A stretch of DNA of 64,000 nt from Ianthella basta (lineage: Eukaryota > Porifera > Demospongiae > Verongiida > Ianthellidae): positions 2,968,813 to 3,032,812 of the forward strand of contig OZ025880.1 in NCBI GenBank assembly GCA_964019415.1, read 5' to 3'. The translations under genes were made by a program, and so were the position numbers. Numbering within the stretch: the first letter of the stretch is position 1; each line of letters opens with the position of its first letter. Below, in pieces: positions 41,601 through 46,097 of this stretch. Below the pieces are notes generated by a model. That model worked only from the letters and a program-made list of their open reading frames with translations. It was not told where the DNA came from and ran no database searches.

Positions 41601-44600
41601 GACTTCGGAGTGAGCATGTGTCTACTTTACCAACACTAATCACCTTCTGCAAGGCCAAGCATCTAGTATCACCCTCTGAATTAAACATAACAGACTCCTA
41701 ATGGCCCCCTTTGAGCTGATTCCTGGTTGTTCTCGTTAGCTGACTACTGGTTGGCGGTTTGAGCTGACTCTCCTTGAGCTGTCTCCTGGTTTTCCCCTGG
41801 AGCTGACTCCTTTGAGTGAAGGTTGAGTGGTGGTCTTAGAGTTCTGACAGTTGTCGACGGTTCCTAAGAGCTCTCATCATCCCCAAATGTCTTAATTTCT
41901 TGGTTAGTCAAGTGTTACCCTTAATGTTTGGCATATTTGCACTGCAGCAGTTGCAATTGCGTTGTAGGAAGAAACAAATAATTGCAATGATGTCATGGGC
42001 TCATTGCGTAAGCGTATGACCCGGATAACTTAAGCCCATCTTTTTGCAATCGAGCCGCTTTCTCTCGTGTAAGACAACGCTTTCGGCTATATAGCTTATG
42101 TCACCCACAGCCTTCTACTTTGTGCTAAAACATTAGCAAAGAAGCCGTCGCACCATCTCCACAGGAGGATTTTCGGAAGGAATTCGCTGCAAAATCCGTA
42201 ATCTACTTTGCTTTCTTATGCGTAAAGCAAAGATGGTGTCCCATAGTAACGTATGACAAGTCAGCGCAAAACCTTCATTTTGCAAGTTATTGTGGGAAAC
42301 CCTGCCGAGGACACCCTACAGATAGGGCTTTGACATTCAGACTGCGTTTGCTGTGAATCCTCGGGTCAGTTTCAGAGATTAGTGCGAACAAAAAATGGGC
42401 CTAGCATGTTATAGTTAGTGATGCTCTGCATCACTTACTATAACATGTGTATACCCTAGTGATACTTTGTGTGTGCCTAACATGCATGTGACTCCATGCA
42501 TTTATATTTGCAGGGTGATGGCTTCTCACCAGCATTTGAAGCTGATCTCTCTGAATGCACCACACTTCAGAAGCTGCTAGCATGGGGCTGGAATGGAATT
42601 GCCATTCCTCCATCTGTTACTGCTGCTCTGCTTAGAGCAATGAGTGCTATCAAGTCACTATCAGAAGTGTCACTGGACTGTTGTGACTTTAGTAAGTCAT
42701 TTGTTTGTGAGTAAAATTATGTGTAGAAACAAACATGTGTATATGTGTGTCATATTACCATTCAAAGCTTGTTGAGAAAGCTTTATATTCTTTGATTCTT
42801 TGTTTATGCATGGCTGCATAGTGTTACTGTGTATAAAAATTCCTTTACAATTAAAAGAGATTTAGGAATAGCCAGCAGAAAAAGCATAGAAACAAGCAGC
42901 AGTCACTCAACATCATGATGAACCACGTTTCCGTGACGTTCGCATCTGCATTCCTAATTTCCTGGTACAGCTACATGGACCACCCCCAAATGTCTAGCTA
43001 GCTAATCCCATGTAGCTACAAGGAATTAGGAATGCAGAGCGAACATCCCGGAAATGTTGTTCATCATGGTGTTACTGTTGCATGTTTCTGTGCTTTTTCT
43101 GCTGGCTATTCCTAAATCCATTTTAACTTTAAAGGAATTTTATACACTATTACATTGCAGTCTCTCATTCAGCTGCGTGTAGGCAGGCATGGAGAAACAT
43201 ACAAATGTAAATGGTGTAAGAGCTTGCAGTGATACCCATAGATTGTAAGCATTTTACAGGACATACCATATTTGACACATACTTATTTCTTGCTGCCAGA
43301 GCTATATACAGTGAACGTAAAATTTTCGTTGTGGAAATATCTTCGCTATAATCAGAGTCACCGTTATACTGCGAAATATAGTCCACAGAATATGCGCAGC
43401 ACATGTTACTCACAAGTGACACCCAGCCAGTTTGTAGAGATGATTTACCAAACTGTAAAGACTGTCCTTCTCAGAAATTCTAAGACTAGCCATCACGGAA
43501 GCCAACAAACAGGCACATGAGACAACAGTTGCACAATCATCGAAAATGAGGAGCAGAGAATACGTGAACTTCATAAGTAAATACGTCATGTCTTCTCTCG
43601 CTTCAGGCGTGTCTTGCCTCAACACTGCCACACAATACTTCACTGCAGCATCTATAGTGCTTCCACTGAGCGCAGCCATACAACTCTCCTAGTGTTGGAT
43701 AATTCCAGTAGAATTAAATTTGCATATGTGCATTGAATATCTCAGCTGTACATAGAAATGGTTTTTCCACTAATATTACCAGTGAAAATCTTCACGTTCA
43801 CGGTTTAAACTGTATGCACCTATTAGCTGGTTAGTATGATGTTCTGAGGTGTGCTCACACTTAAATGTGCACATTATTCAGAGTCATACTTGCTACCTCC
43901 ATCCTCTGCAGAATTTGAAGGTGCTGATGAGACCATGTACAGTTGTTTTCAGGAGAGCCAAGTTAGGAAGTTGGAGATGACGGAGTGTGTGAACCTATCC
44001 CCTGTCTGTCTTGCAGTCATGTGTGAAGGGCTACTTAAAAATGCCAGTTTAGAACAACTTGTGGCCAAGTCAAGCTTCATGGTGAGCAATGTCTGTACGT
44101 AGCTTGTTCATAATCTTGTATGAGGTATCATAAACACCATTGCCGGGGCAACGGCTGGTGGTTGAAATCTGTAAATGTGATATAACTGAAATAAGAGTCG
44201 TATGTACCTACATTAAATTATTATTTCACTTATGCCTTACCCAAATACTTGGAAGGTGTGAAAGCTAACAAGGAAGTGTTATTGATCACACCAAAGCACA
44301 AACACACAAATGCATTAACTTGCAGTCAGCTTCAGCTTTGCGTGGCTTTGGGAAAGTCCGCAAAGCATCAAAAAGGAAGAATACCATCACACGGAAACCA
44401 ATGCACGCAAGCCAACAACGTAAAGCGGTCCGTAGCTGAGCATATAATTAAGCCATGTACGTGACCCACACTGAAACAACAAACACATGCACAAATTTGT
44501 ATGCAACGGCACTCAAACTCACTGCAGCAGTGGGAAAGCATTGTTTCAAGGAGAACAGAAAGTCGACCAGCGATTGCAAAGAACCCTCGAAGCCTCAATC

Positions 44601-46015
44601 AATTCACTGGCTCCTTAGAGTGTTGCTCCTGTTGTTTAACTTCAGGCAAAAACTTCACAGCACTTGCAAATACAACAAGCCTAGGCAGCCACTCTTGAGA
44701 GCTGCCGTCCTGGAAGAAGCTCGCCTTTCGAATAAGAGCCTAGATGCGCTAGACAGTGTATATATCACTTATACCCAGAGCTTCAGTGCATATGAATTTT
44801 AACGCACTTGCCCTTCAGGCGCTATGCACCCTTGGGAAATGTTAAAATCCAAATACACCTCAGCGCCGTGGTATAACTGATACATATGTGAGCGGATTTG
44901 AGGAAAGGGACCATTTCGCGCTAAAAATCGATTTGAGTTAGTGGTACTGAGTCACAGCACAGTTGATGGACTCTCTGTTGCACTTTGTTGAGCTTCAATA
45001 GCTGCTTCCGTTCCCGAGTTACGCTCGCTCAATGTACGAAAATACGCTCGGTGCAATTACGAGAAAACGGCTCGTAACCCTTCCATTTTTATATCCGTAA
45101 ACATGGCGACGGCGTAACTAGTCTTCCTGGTTTGAAGCGCTGGAAAGGACTAGGCATTTCAAACTTGGCCAGGATGTTGGGACTATACCACAGTTGCGTA
45201 TGATGCAGTAATCCGACTTTACTGGAAACACGACTAGTTTGCGTGTTTTCGCCTGTACTGACACTTTATACATAGCGCGAAATGGTCCCTTTTCTCAAAT
45301 CCACTCACATATATATAGTATAAGGTACAGTTTTGTCCAAAGACACAATACCATGCATACATCCTTATTGACTTTTGGGAAGCTTTTATATTCCTTTAGT
45401 TCCTGCACATGCATAGTGGGACGTGCATATGGTCCAATGTTATGCAGTAGATGTATAGAAGACACATAGTTCTAAAGGCTGGCAGTCTCCCCTGCAGCAT
45501 GGATTTTCCACAACAGTACGATGATGAAAACCTGCATTGTTCCCTTTCCTAGAAAGATAAAGCACCAGCATCTAGGGCATTGGATAGCTGTAGGGGCCAG
45601 AGGAGATCATGCAATCCAGCCTGTATCCCCATTTCCCTGCATGTCATGCATGTTTCCAGTCTGTGACCAGTGCAGTGTTAGTTGTCACACCACACATTCC
45701 CATAACCACATGCAGGAAGAGATGAATGGTGAAGATGTGTCTGACCCTCATGTACTGGAGTCAGTGAAAACAGCAGTCATTCAGAATAAGTCTGTGAAGA
45801 GAATTGTAATCGAAGGCAGTAGATTGAGGTGGACCAATGTGGCTATTGCTATTATTGAAGGAGCACAGCAGAACACAGCTCTGAAAGAACTAAAGCTGGA
45901 AACACCAGTCATTCCAGGTCTGCAGGTGGTGGTTGAAAAACTGAGAAAAGCCAAACCAAAACTGCAGTTGGTTGTGAAAGCCGGAGATGGTGAGTGTTCA
46001 TACCCTGAGTACTAG
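3469..46015 (+). CDS. NLR-type gene: (TM?)-linker-Death-NACHT-LRR, 12-exon model
   Basis: NLR proteins are STAND NTPases that sense danger through LRRs, oligomerise through NACHT and signal through an N-terminal death-fold domain. Modelled exons: 3469-3549, 6052-6232, 9742-10088 (Death), 17399-19043 (NACHT), then LRR exons 29273-29373, 29583-29646, 30069-30232, 30332-30497, 35255-35421, 42514-42691, 43912-44081 and 45716-46015. Intron phases run 0,1,0,1,0,1,0,1,0,1,0 and every junction agrees. The sum is 3,564 nt, a multiple of three, giving 1,187 aa and a TAG stop. In this model Walker A is at residues 294-302 and the Walker B DGFDE at 373-377. Introns are swollen by transposons, up to about 10 kb. 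NACHT and Death are certain as domains. Their linkage to all LRR exons is a strong inference from phase and orientation, while exons 1 and 2 are tentative. A possible extra exon at 19250 is left out. AATAAA at 46063 fits the 3' end. Confidence 0.72.
3550..6051 (+). other. Putative first intron of NLR gene
   Basis: Apart from the hairpin repeat at 4483-4602, I find no convincing gene. Reading frames at 5030-5380 and elsewhere lack recognisable domains. Confidence 0.3.
4483..4602. repeat. Perfect 28-bp inverted repeat flanking 64 bp (TTAA ends)
   Basis: The left arm 4483-4510 and right arm 4575-4602 are exact reverse complements; each outer end begins TTAAATGCTGACC. The core contains a smaller GGCGC-TTT-GCGCC-type hairpin. 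It looks like a young, very short non-autonomous element. TTAA at both ends would fit piggyBac-type target duplication, but no autonomous partner is in the window. Confidence 0.75.
6052..6232 (+). CDS. Candidate linker exon of NLR gene
   Basis: A pyrimidine-rich tract and AG at 6050-6051 (alternative AG at 6062-6063, same phase) precede an open stretch that begins TSGQFAKGIIPEDISG and continues with Ser, Asp, Pro and Lys, ending NEDVSL before a GTACCT donor in phase 1. The composition is that of a disordered acidic linker. The phase matches the Death exon at 9742, giving ...VSLDDAYL. No domain is recognised. Confidence 0.45.
6480..8330 (+). pseudogene. Tigger/pogo-like DDE transposase remnant
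   Basis: Fragments of a pogo-clade (DDE_1) transposase appear in order. Near 6500-6530 is a frameshifted DNIYNA-like block. At 6595-6735 is a block containing KVRITVVCGANAAGDKLPLF and GKSKQPRCFK. After a gap, 8000-8160 reads DNLFEGMQELQ and TPEEWVN with an acidic tail, and 8165-8330 matches the typical C-terminus. The catalytic core between them is disrupted by other repeats (7010-7345), so it is dead. It sits in an intron of the NLR gene, sense orientation. Confidence 0.7.
7010..7345. repeat. Tandem duplication, period 174 bp
   Basis: The segment beginning CAGTTCCACTAACTCAAAAT at 7010 recurs at 7184 with few differences and ends near GGATGCCAG at about 7345. Each unit carries the terminal part of the 424-bp MITE family seen at 34696 and 44887 (CTTTAGTGCGAAGTGTTCC...CTCACAT), so a partial MITE copy was duplicated with its flank. 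Confidence 0.75.
8425..8995. repeat. Degraded copy of the 424-bp TIR element family
   Basis: It starts TGTGAGCGATTTGAGAAGA, like the termini at 34696 and 44887. It later contains GTATTTTGGGAACTGAAGCAG and CAACAAAAGGCAATAGAGAG, the inner right-end sequence of that family. The middle has diverged or been replaced. Confidence 0.5.
9213..9310. repeat. (GT)n microsatellite with GGGT variants
   Basis: About 100 bases of GT dinucleotides grading into GGGT repeats. Open frames across it encode only repeats of Cys-Val or Thr-His and are not genes. Confidence 0.9.
9742..10088 (+). CDS. Death-domain exon of NLR gene
   Basis: The acceptor AG at 9740-9741 leads into a phase-1 exon that ends ...CDHK before GTGACT (phase 0). 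The encoded 116 residues carry the hallmarks of a Death domain (six-helix homotypic interaction module). These are RWNYVGLQLGM (W..LG..LG), the Ile-Glu pair of VIEKEQ, CCTVMFSKWMQ (C...F..W) and RSWESVLDAVD (tW..ll.al), each followed by typical spacing. It would recruit Death-containing adaptors. Phase 0 joins directly to the NACHT exon at 17399. The donor is not strong, so a slightly different 3' boundary is possible. Confidence 0.72.
10089..11295 (+). other. Intron sequence between Death and NACHT exons
   Basis: No convincing exon or element is identified. Several open frames of 64-108 codons lack domains. Confidence 0.35.
11296..11448. repeat. Small TIR repeat plus perfect 14-bp hairpin
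   Basis: GGTGGGTTCAG at 11296-11306 is mirrored by CTGAACCCACC at 11420-11430, framing about 135 bp. At 11418-11448 GGCTGAACCCACCT-GCA-AGGTGGGTTCAGCC is an exact hairpin, as if two such termini lie back to back. Confidence 0.6.
11668..15068. mobile_element. TIR element copy 1, split by a LINE
   Basis: The left end GCATGTGGGACATGACAG is followed by TTTACATAACGTGAACC. The right end (15040-15068) reads TTTACATAATGGATATGTCC then CACATGC, its inverted counterpart. Sequence from 11690 to about 12030 is the same family as 15480-15800 (copy 2). The LINE at 12431-14915 sits inside it. No transposase is recognised, so it is probably a non-autonomous DNA transposon. Confidence 0.5.
12431..14915 (-). 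pseudogene. 5'-truncated CR1/Jockey-like LINE, copy 1
   Basis: The minus strand encodes, in order: the end of an endonuclease (LTTSDISIS, FSDHLPILL at about 14900-14840), a linker, a full RT (14216-13098) and a C-terminal region (13084-12668). The RT has TNYRPISILP, LQSGFCPSHST, GVIFLDISKVFDTVSHE, VPQGSILGPTLF and VLFADDTT, where FADD is the catalytic core. Frameshifts at about 14200 and 13090 break the frame. The 3' end has a stem-loop (12472-12505) and a tail of CCTGA-like repeats (12430-12457). A second copy is at 59055-60015. It lies antisense to the NLR gene, between the Death and NACHT exons. Confidence 0.85.
15263..15291 (+). ncRNA. Hammerhead-ribozyme-like core (candidate)
   Basis: CTGACGA, then a short imperfect stem (AGGCC-TATGT-GGCT), then GAAA and TGTC matches the order CUGANGA / stem II / GAAA of hammerhead ribozymes. 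GACA just upstream can pair with TGTC, but I cannot place a normal stem I and cleavage site, so this may be only a degenerate or half motif of the kind carried by Penelope-like elements and retrozymes. Confidence 0.3.
15460..16345. mobile_element. TIR element copy 2
   Basis: It starts TGTGGGACATGTCGACTTAG with TTTACATAAAAGTGAACC and ends TTTACATAGGACATGTCCTA. About 350 bp after the left end closely follows 11690-12030 (AGAGCTGATGTCTT, CTCCATATATGG). Length is about 885 bp. No protein is recognised. Confidence 0.5.
16346..17398 (+). other. Intron sequence upstream of the NACHT exon
   Basis: No exon or element recognised. It ends in a strong pyrimidine tract and ACATACAG acceptor at 17398. Confidence 0.35.
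17399..19043 (+). CDS. NACHT exon of NLR gene
   Basis: One 1,645-nt exon, from acceptor ACATACAG to donor GTAAGT at 19044, is open in a single frame from TGT 17399; internal Met codons are not needed as starts. NACHT is a STAND-class P-loop ATPase that switches NLRs from closed to oligomeric. Visible motifs are Walker A GVPGSGKST (17669-17695), Walker B LIIFDGFDE (17894-17920, with the second acidic pair typical of NACHT), a sensor-like FLVTTRP (about 17994-18014), the VPQMLLMVC helix, and a winged-helix/NOD2-like tail containing HLILQEFMAALTVAS (18526-18570). The C-terminal part after about 18800 (AWCIAQYCKQ, LVRVELPRMD) already looks LRR-like. Exon phase is 0 in and 1 out, which fits both the Death exon and the first LRR exon. 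There are no disabling mutations, so it is probably functional. Confidence 0.95.
19250..19433 (+). CDS. Possible degenerate LRR exon
   Basis: After a CTCACTAAAG acceptor the phase-1 frame reads NTYGSLSESQLNICVSQLSI and then DNCDKIMVWIAQNCK, echoing the AWCIAQYCK segment at the end of the NACHT exon. It runs into TAA at 19431 without an obvious donor. It could be an alternative terminal exon, a decayed LRR exon, or chance. Confidence 0.3.
19560..20560 (-). pseudogene. Gypsy-type gag-protease remnant
   Basis: The minus strand shows a gag motif resembling the conserved 'leucine-rich ... TLDKVLTIAQSLETVE' region (about 20140-20070), a zinc-knuckle pair CYCCGG and ICHSKGN (19920-19860), and a retropepsin-like block MEFNTGAAVSVMS (about 19660-19620; DTGA has become NTGA). 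Stops and shifts occur throughout, and no RT or LTR is seen. It is the left-over 5' coding half of an LTR retrotransposon in an NLR intron, antisense. Confidence 0.65.
20849..21880. mobile_element. MITE-B copy 1 with internal insertion
   Basis: The left end GGGTGAGTAGTTTTGCCAAA and about 300 bp after it match, in reverse orientation, the 490-bp MITE at 47712-48199; homology resumes at about 21767 (TTTACAAGGGAATACC). The 592 bp at 21175-21766, starting CGAGCC and ending GGCTCG, are absent from the other copy and are a later insertion. Confidence 0.6.
21881..24300 (+). other. Intron sequence, nothing recognised
   Basis: I see no exon with both splice signals and LRR-like residues, and no recognisable transposon protein here. 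Confidence 0.35.
24567..25602 (+). pseudogene. PIF/Harbinger transposase (broken)
   Basis: The protein is the DDE nuclease of PIF/Harbinger elements (DDE_Tnp_4). It reads across two shifts (about 24780 and 24925) and an in-frame TGA at about 25357. Blocks are the N-terminal RRIDFSVNTIRSWND and FRYLCIELRGRLQRR; then FGAIDGSHIPI (first D), RKGLHSIVLQA, YVGWPGSVHDARIF; then ILGDPAYPLL (second D); then ARAIVECAFGRLK (E); and FILHNMCE. All three catalytic residues survive, but the frame does not. Its partner Myb-like gene is the minus-strand gene at 27603-28811, the usual two-gene Harbinger arrangement, here split by a nested LINE. Confidence 0.88.
25690..27458 (-). pseudogene. RTE-like LINE, 5'-truncated, nested in Harbinger
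   Basis: The minus-strand frame 27458-26223 encodes a nearly intact RT: RWMEHFSESLEG, KRGKAAGVCGI, NYRGISLLSIPGK, FRVGRGCRDQIFVMRQLAEK, AAFIDPEKAYDKVWRE, VRQGCPLSPWLFN and LLMFADDTVLLAE (catalytic ADD). After a shift, 26305-25859 gives the C-terminal region (EPTLTYGAKSWVLKE, RPRGRPRKRW). The 3' end is a (GAT)n tract at 25690-25718 (ATC on the plus strand), typical of RTE-type tails. The endonuclease is missing, so it is a dead 5'-truncated insertion. It is relatively young compared with other LINEs here. Confidence 0.85.
27603..28811 (-). pseudogene. Harbinger Myb/SANT-like DNA-binding protein
   Basis: 28811-28563 encodes a trihelix Myb/SANT-like domain starting MAEQGKFWTEMETKFLIDTW with later CRAKIKALK. 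After shifts (about 28560-28460) comes FKFPFFDDINVVMG, the conserved block after this domain. Frame 28463-27603 then gives a Pro/Ser/Thr-rich region, a basic EKKRRKTK stretch and a Lys/Glu/Arg coiled coil. In Harbinger elements this protein brings the transposase to the element ends and the nucleus. The gene is convergent with the transposase at 24567. The ATG at about 28769 (MAEQGKFW) is the likely start. Confidence 0.75.
28812..29272 (+). other. Intron sequence before the first LRR exon
   Basis: It holds an ACCCACCC-AAA-GGGCGGGT hairpin at about 29047-29066, which resembles ends at 34017 and 46108. No gene is seen. Confidence 0.35.
29273..29646 (+). CDS. LRR exons (29273-29373 and 29583-29646) of NLR gene
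   Basis: The first exon follows TTTCTACAG and reads LPTVRQFLLKQAKLKYFTFG before GTATTA (phase 1 in, 0 out). The second follows TTTCTTGTAG and reads AVMTHHKESLEEVALHGIF before GTGTGT (phase 0 in, 1 out). Together they make about one and a half leucine-rich repeats. The phases fit both the NACHT exon and the next LRR exon. They are shorter than the other LRR exons, so boundaries are less certain. Confidence 0.55.
30069..30497 (+). CDS. LRR exons (30069-30232 and 30332-30497) of NLR gene
   Basis: The first exon (164 nt, phase 1 to 0) encodes SLVESFVACQRLTSLELRDI and LHNLKALKLETVSLSDEE, two LRRs with the L..L.L strand signature. The second (166 nt, phase 0 to 1) encodes LHHNLIELTVERCSK and KRRDVEKLAVAQYEE. 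Both have clean AG and GTAAGT/GTGAGT borders and are 100 bases apart. LRR arrays form curved solenoids that bind ligands or keep NLRs inactive. Confidence 0.75.
30498..32119 (+). other. Intron sequence with faint RT remnant
   Basis: Mostly nothing recognised. On the minus strand near 31440-31340 a short LEEYGIRGSLVKAVK-like stretch resembles a LINE RT fragment, but it is too short to be sure. Confidence 0.3.
32120..33315 (+). pseudogene. Gypsy-type gag-protease remnant, second family
   Basis: In the plus strand a gag-like region (WKWEFEQFRL-like, about 32195-32240) is followed by zinc knuckles CSQCGQGPHPRQQC and then HNCKKKGHYSAQ (about 32770-32880). Next is a retropepsin block VNGHEVPFKVDTGAEVTVIS (32995-33060, catalytic DTGA intact). 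After it comes IFVVKHLQHSLLGLPAIQGL (about 33195-33260), as in Gypsy proteases. Frameshifts abound, and RT, integrase and LTRs are missing. It differs in orientation and sequence from the remnant at 19560-20560. Confidence 0.75.
33306..33640 (-). pseudogene. LINE ORF N-terminal fragment with 2A-like motif
   Basis: The minus frame 33631-33299 contains LLLLAGDVEVNPGP. GDVEVNPGP (33391-33365) fits the D-V/I-E-x-N-P-G-P consensus of 2A ribosome-skipping peptides, which some non-LTR retrotransposons (for example sea urchin STR elements) and some NLR proteins carry at their N-terminus. It is followed by a Cys-containing stretch GACARCYSS and then abruptly by the Gypsy protease remnant of the other strand. 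The rest of the LINE is absent. It is not in frame with any NLR exon and lies antisense to that gene. Confidence 0.6.
34005..34560. repeat. Repeat starting with CCCACCC-TTT-GGGCAGG hairpin
   Basis: CTAGCTGAATGCCCACCCTT at about 34008 matches the reverse complement of 29045-29078 and resembles 46100-46125. The following 500 bp contain two related blocks (34200-34310 and 34365-34500), both with AAAATGGYGTSTCGGCC and GGCAGCTAGGYGARYRGC, so it is internally duplicated. No protein recognised. Confidence 0.5.
34696..35119. mobile_element. 424-bp TIR element (MITE-A), copy
   Basis: Termini TGTGAGCAGATTTGAGAAAA and its inverted version ...CTTTTCTAAGATCCGCTCACA enclose 424 bp that match 44887-45309 in the opposite orientation, including CATCCTGGCCAAGTTTGAAA. 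No coding capacity. A non-autonomous DNA transposon. Confidence 0.8.
35255..35421 (+). CDS. LRR exon of NLR gene
   Basis: Acceptor CTCTACAG, donor GTAAGT, 167 nt, phase 1 to 0, the same type as 30069-30232. It encodes MRTGSLKALSIGLASLLAEQ and then LPRCTQLVELELVLESDK, two LRRs. Confidence 0.72.
35422..36539 (+). other. Intron sequence, nothing recognised
   Basis: No exon-like LRR segment with splice borders and no transposon protein is visible. Confidence 0.35.
36540..36810 (-). pseudogene. pogo/CENP-B-like transposon N-terminal remnant
   Basis: Across frameshifts the minus strand reads FTQRKRLVLGK, VAEYGV, PKKSSVRT and KKRGHPLLLGSELD. This matches the N-terminal helix-turn-helix region and the KKRGRPLLLG linker common in pogo-like transposases of cnidarians and sponges. 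The DDE domain is missing. The frame further upstream to 37051 is probably unrelated. Confidence 0.45.
36811..38526 (+). other. Intron sequence with a mirrored GTGACTTTCAC motif
   Basis: No exon recognised. At about 38200-38250 GTGACTTTCAC and GTGAAAGTCAC form an inverted pair, with further GGGTGYGACTTTCACTC copies up to 38275; probably part of a short repeat. Confidence 0.35.
38527..38609. repeat. (AC)n microsatellite
   Basis: An uninterrupted CA dinucleotide array of about 80 bases. Frames across it are artefacts. Confidence 0.95.
39260..40880 (-). pseudogene. Retroelement polyprotein remnant (RT-associated, nuclease-like C-terminus)
   Basis: On the minus strand, consecutive fragments match a polyprotein type widespread in cnidarian and sponge genomes. 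They are ERSWWGYLNRNEPGYGYHTK, ASKSWLLVKEAA and TTEGKRLLGAAIG (40874-40650), then PSLTGRSPPGNNERDRLALS and RLGGLSLVNPTK (40360-40260). Near 39980-39890 come CVCGQVFTIAHTLSC and then GGY. Next are NNLRDINADLLEEVCSDVTV and ARLDISVRGFW...SFFDVRVFNP (39865-39640), and last ASGRMGKAAI with SFALLRSAVLGLRGSRTK (39535-39350). The ARLDI...FFDVRV block could be a PD-(D/E)xK-like nuclease core (inference). Shifts and an inserted inverted repeat (40495-40621) make it inactive. Confidence 0.6.
40495..40621. repeat. Foldback insertion, 29-bp arms
   Basis: TATAGTGCAAGACACCATAA at 40495 and its inverse ending at 40621 form 29-bp arms with one mismatch around a 69-bp centre. It interrupts the retroelement remnant, so it inserted later. 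Confidence 0.75.
41525..41825. repeat. Degenerate minisatellite (GAGCTGACTCCTGGT)
   Basis: Variants of TTTGAGCTGAYTCCTGGTKG recur about eight times at irregular spacing at 41528-41606 and 41708-41815, with an unrelated stretch between. Confidence 0.65.
42514..42691 (+). CDS. LRR exon of NLR gene
   Basis: Acceptor TTATATTTGCAG, donor GTAAGT, 178 nt, phase 0 to 1. It encodes LSECTTLQKLLAWGWNGIAI and IKSLSEVSLDCCDF, two LRRs. It pairs in phase with the exons at 35255 and 43912. Confidence 0.75.
42831..43145. mobile_element. Foldback MITE-C, copy 1
   Basis: Nearly the whole 315 bp is a palindrome. The left half (AAATTCCTTTACAATTAAAA, GGAATAGCCAGCAGAAAAAG) is mirrored by the right half (CTTTTTCTGCTGGCTATTCC, TTAACTTTAAAGGAATTT), outer ends GTATA...TATAC. 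A second copy lies at 47398-47704. No coding capacity. Confidence 0.85.
43912..44081 (+). CDS. LRR exon of NLR gene
   Basis: Acceptor CCTCTGCAG, donor GTGAGC, 170 nt, phase 1 to 0. It encodes SQVRKLEMTECVNLS and LLKNASLEQLVAKSSFM, two LRRs. Confidence 0.72.
44887..45309. mobile_element. 424-bp TIR element (MITE-A), copy
   Basis: Ends TGTGAGCGGATTTGAGGAAA and ...CTTTTCTCAAATCCACTCACA form TIRs of about 36 bp (with the inner GGGACCATTTCGCGCTA). Body matches 34696-35119 inverted. Confidence 0.85.
45716..46015 (+). CDS. Terminal LRR exon of NLR gene
   Basis: Acceptor CACATGCAG, phase 0. It encodes about 92 LRR-rich residues (IQNKSVKRIVIEGSRLRW, NTALKELKLETPVIPGLQVV, LRKAKPKLQLVVKAGDG), then ECSYPEY and TAG at 46013-46015. 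A GTGAGT after GGAGATG (45990) could be used as a donor to a further exon, but the stop plus AATAAA at 46063 favours this being the 3' end. Confidence 0.72.
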   Translation, partial: EEMNGEDVSDPHVLESVKTAVIQNKSVKRIVIEGSRLRWTNVAIAIIEGAQQNTALKELKLETPVIPGLQVVVEKLRKAKPKLQLVVKAGDGECSYPEY

Positions 46016-46025
46016 AGCACATCAG

Positions 46026-46068
46026 ATGTCACACTTGTGACATCTTTTAGAAATGAGCCCAATAAAAA
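46026..46068 (+). terminator. 3'UTR hairpin and polyadenylation signal
   Basis: AGATGTCACA-CT-TGTGACATCT (46026-46047) is a perfect 10-bp hairpin 11 bases after the stop. AATAAA follows at 46063-46068. Position and strand suit the NLR gene. Confidence 0.5.
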
Positions 46069-46097
46069 TGGCTACTTCGATCGTAATTTATTACTAG

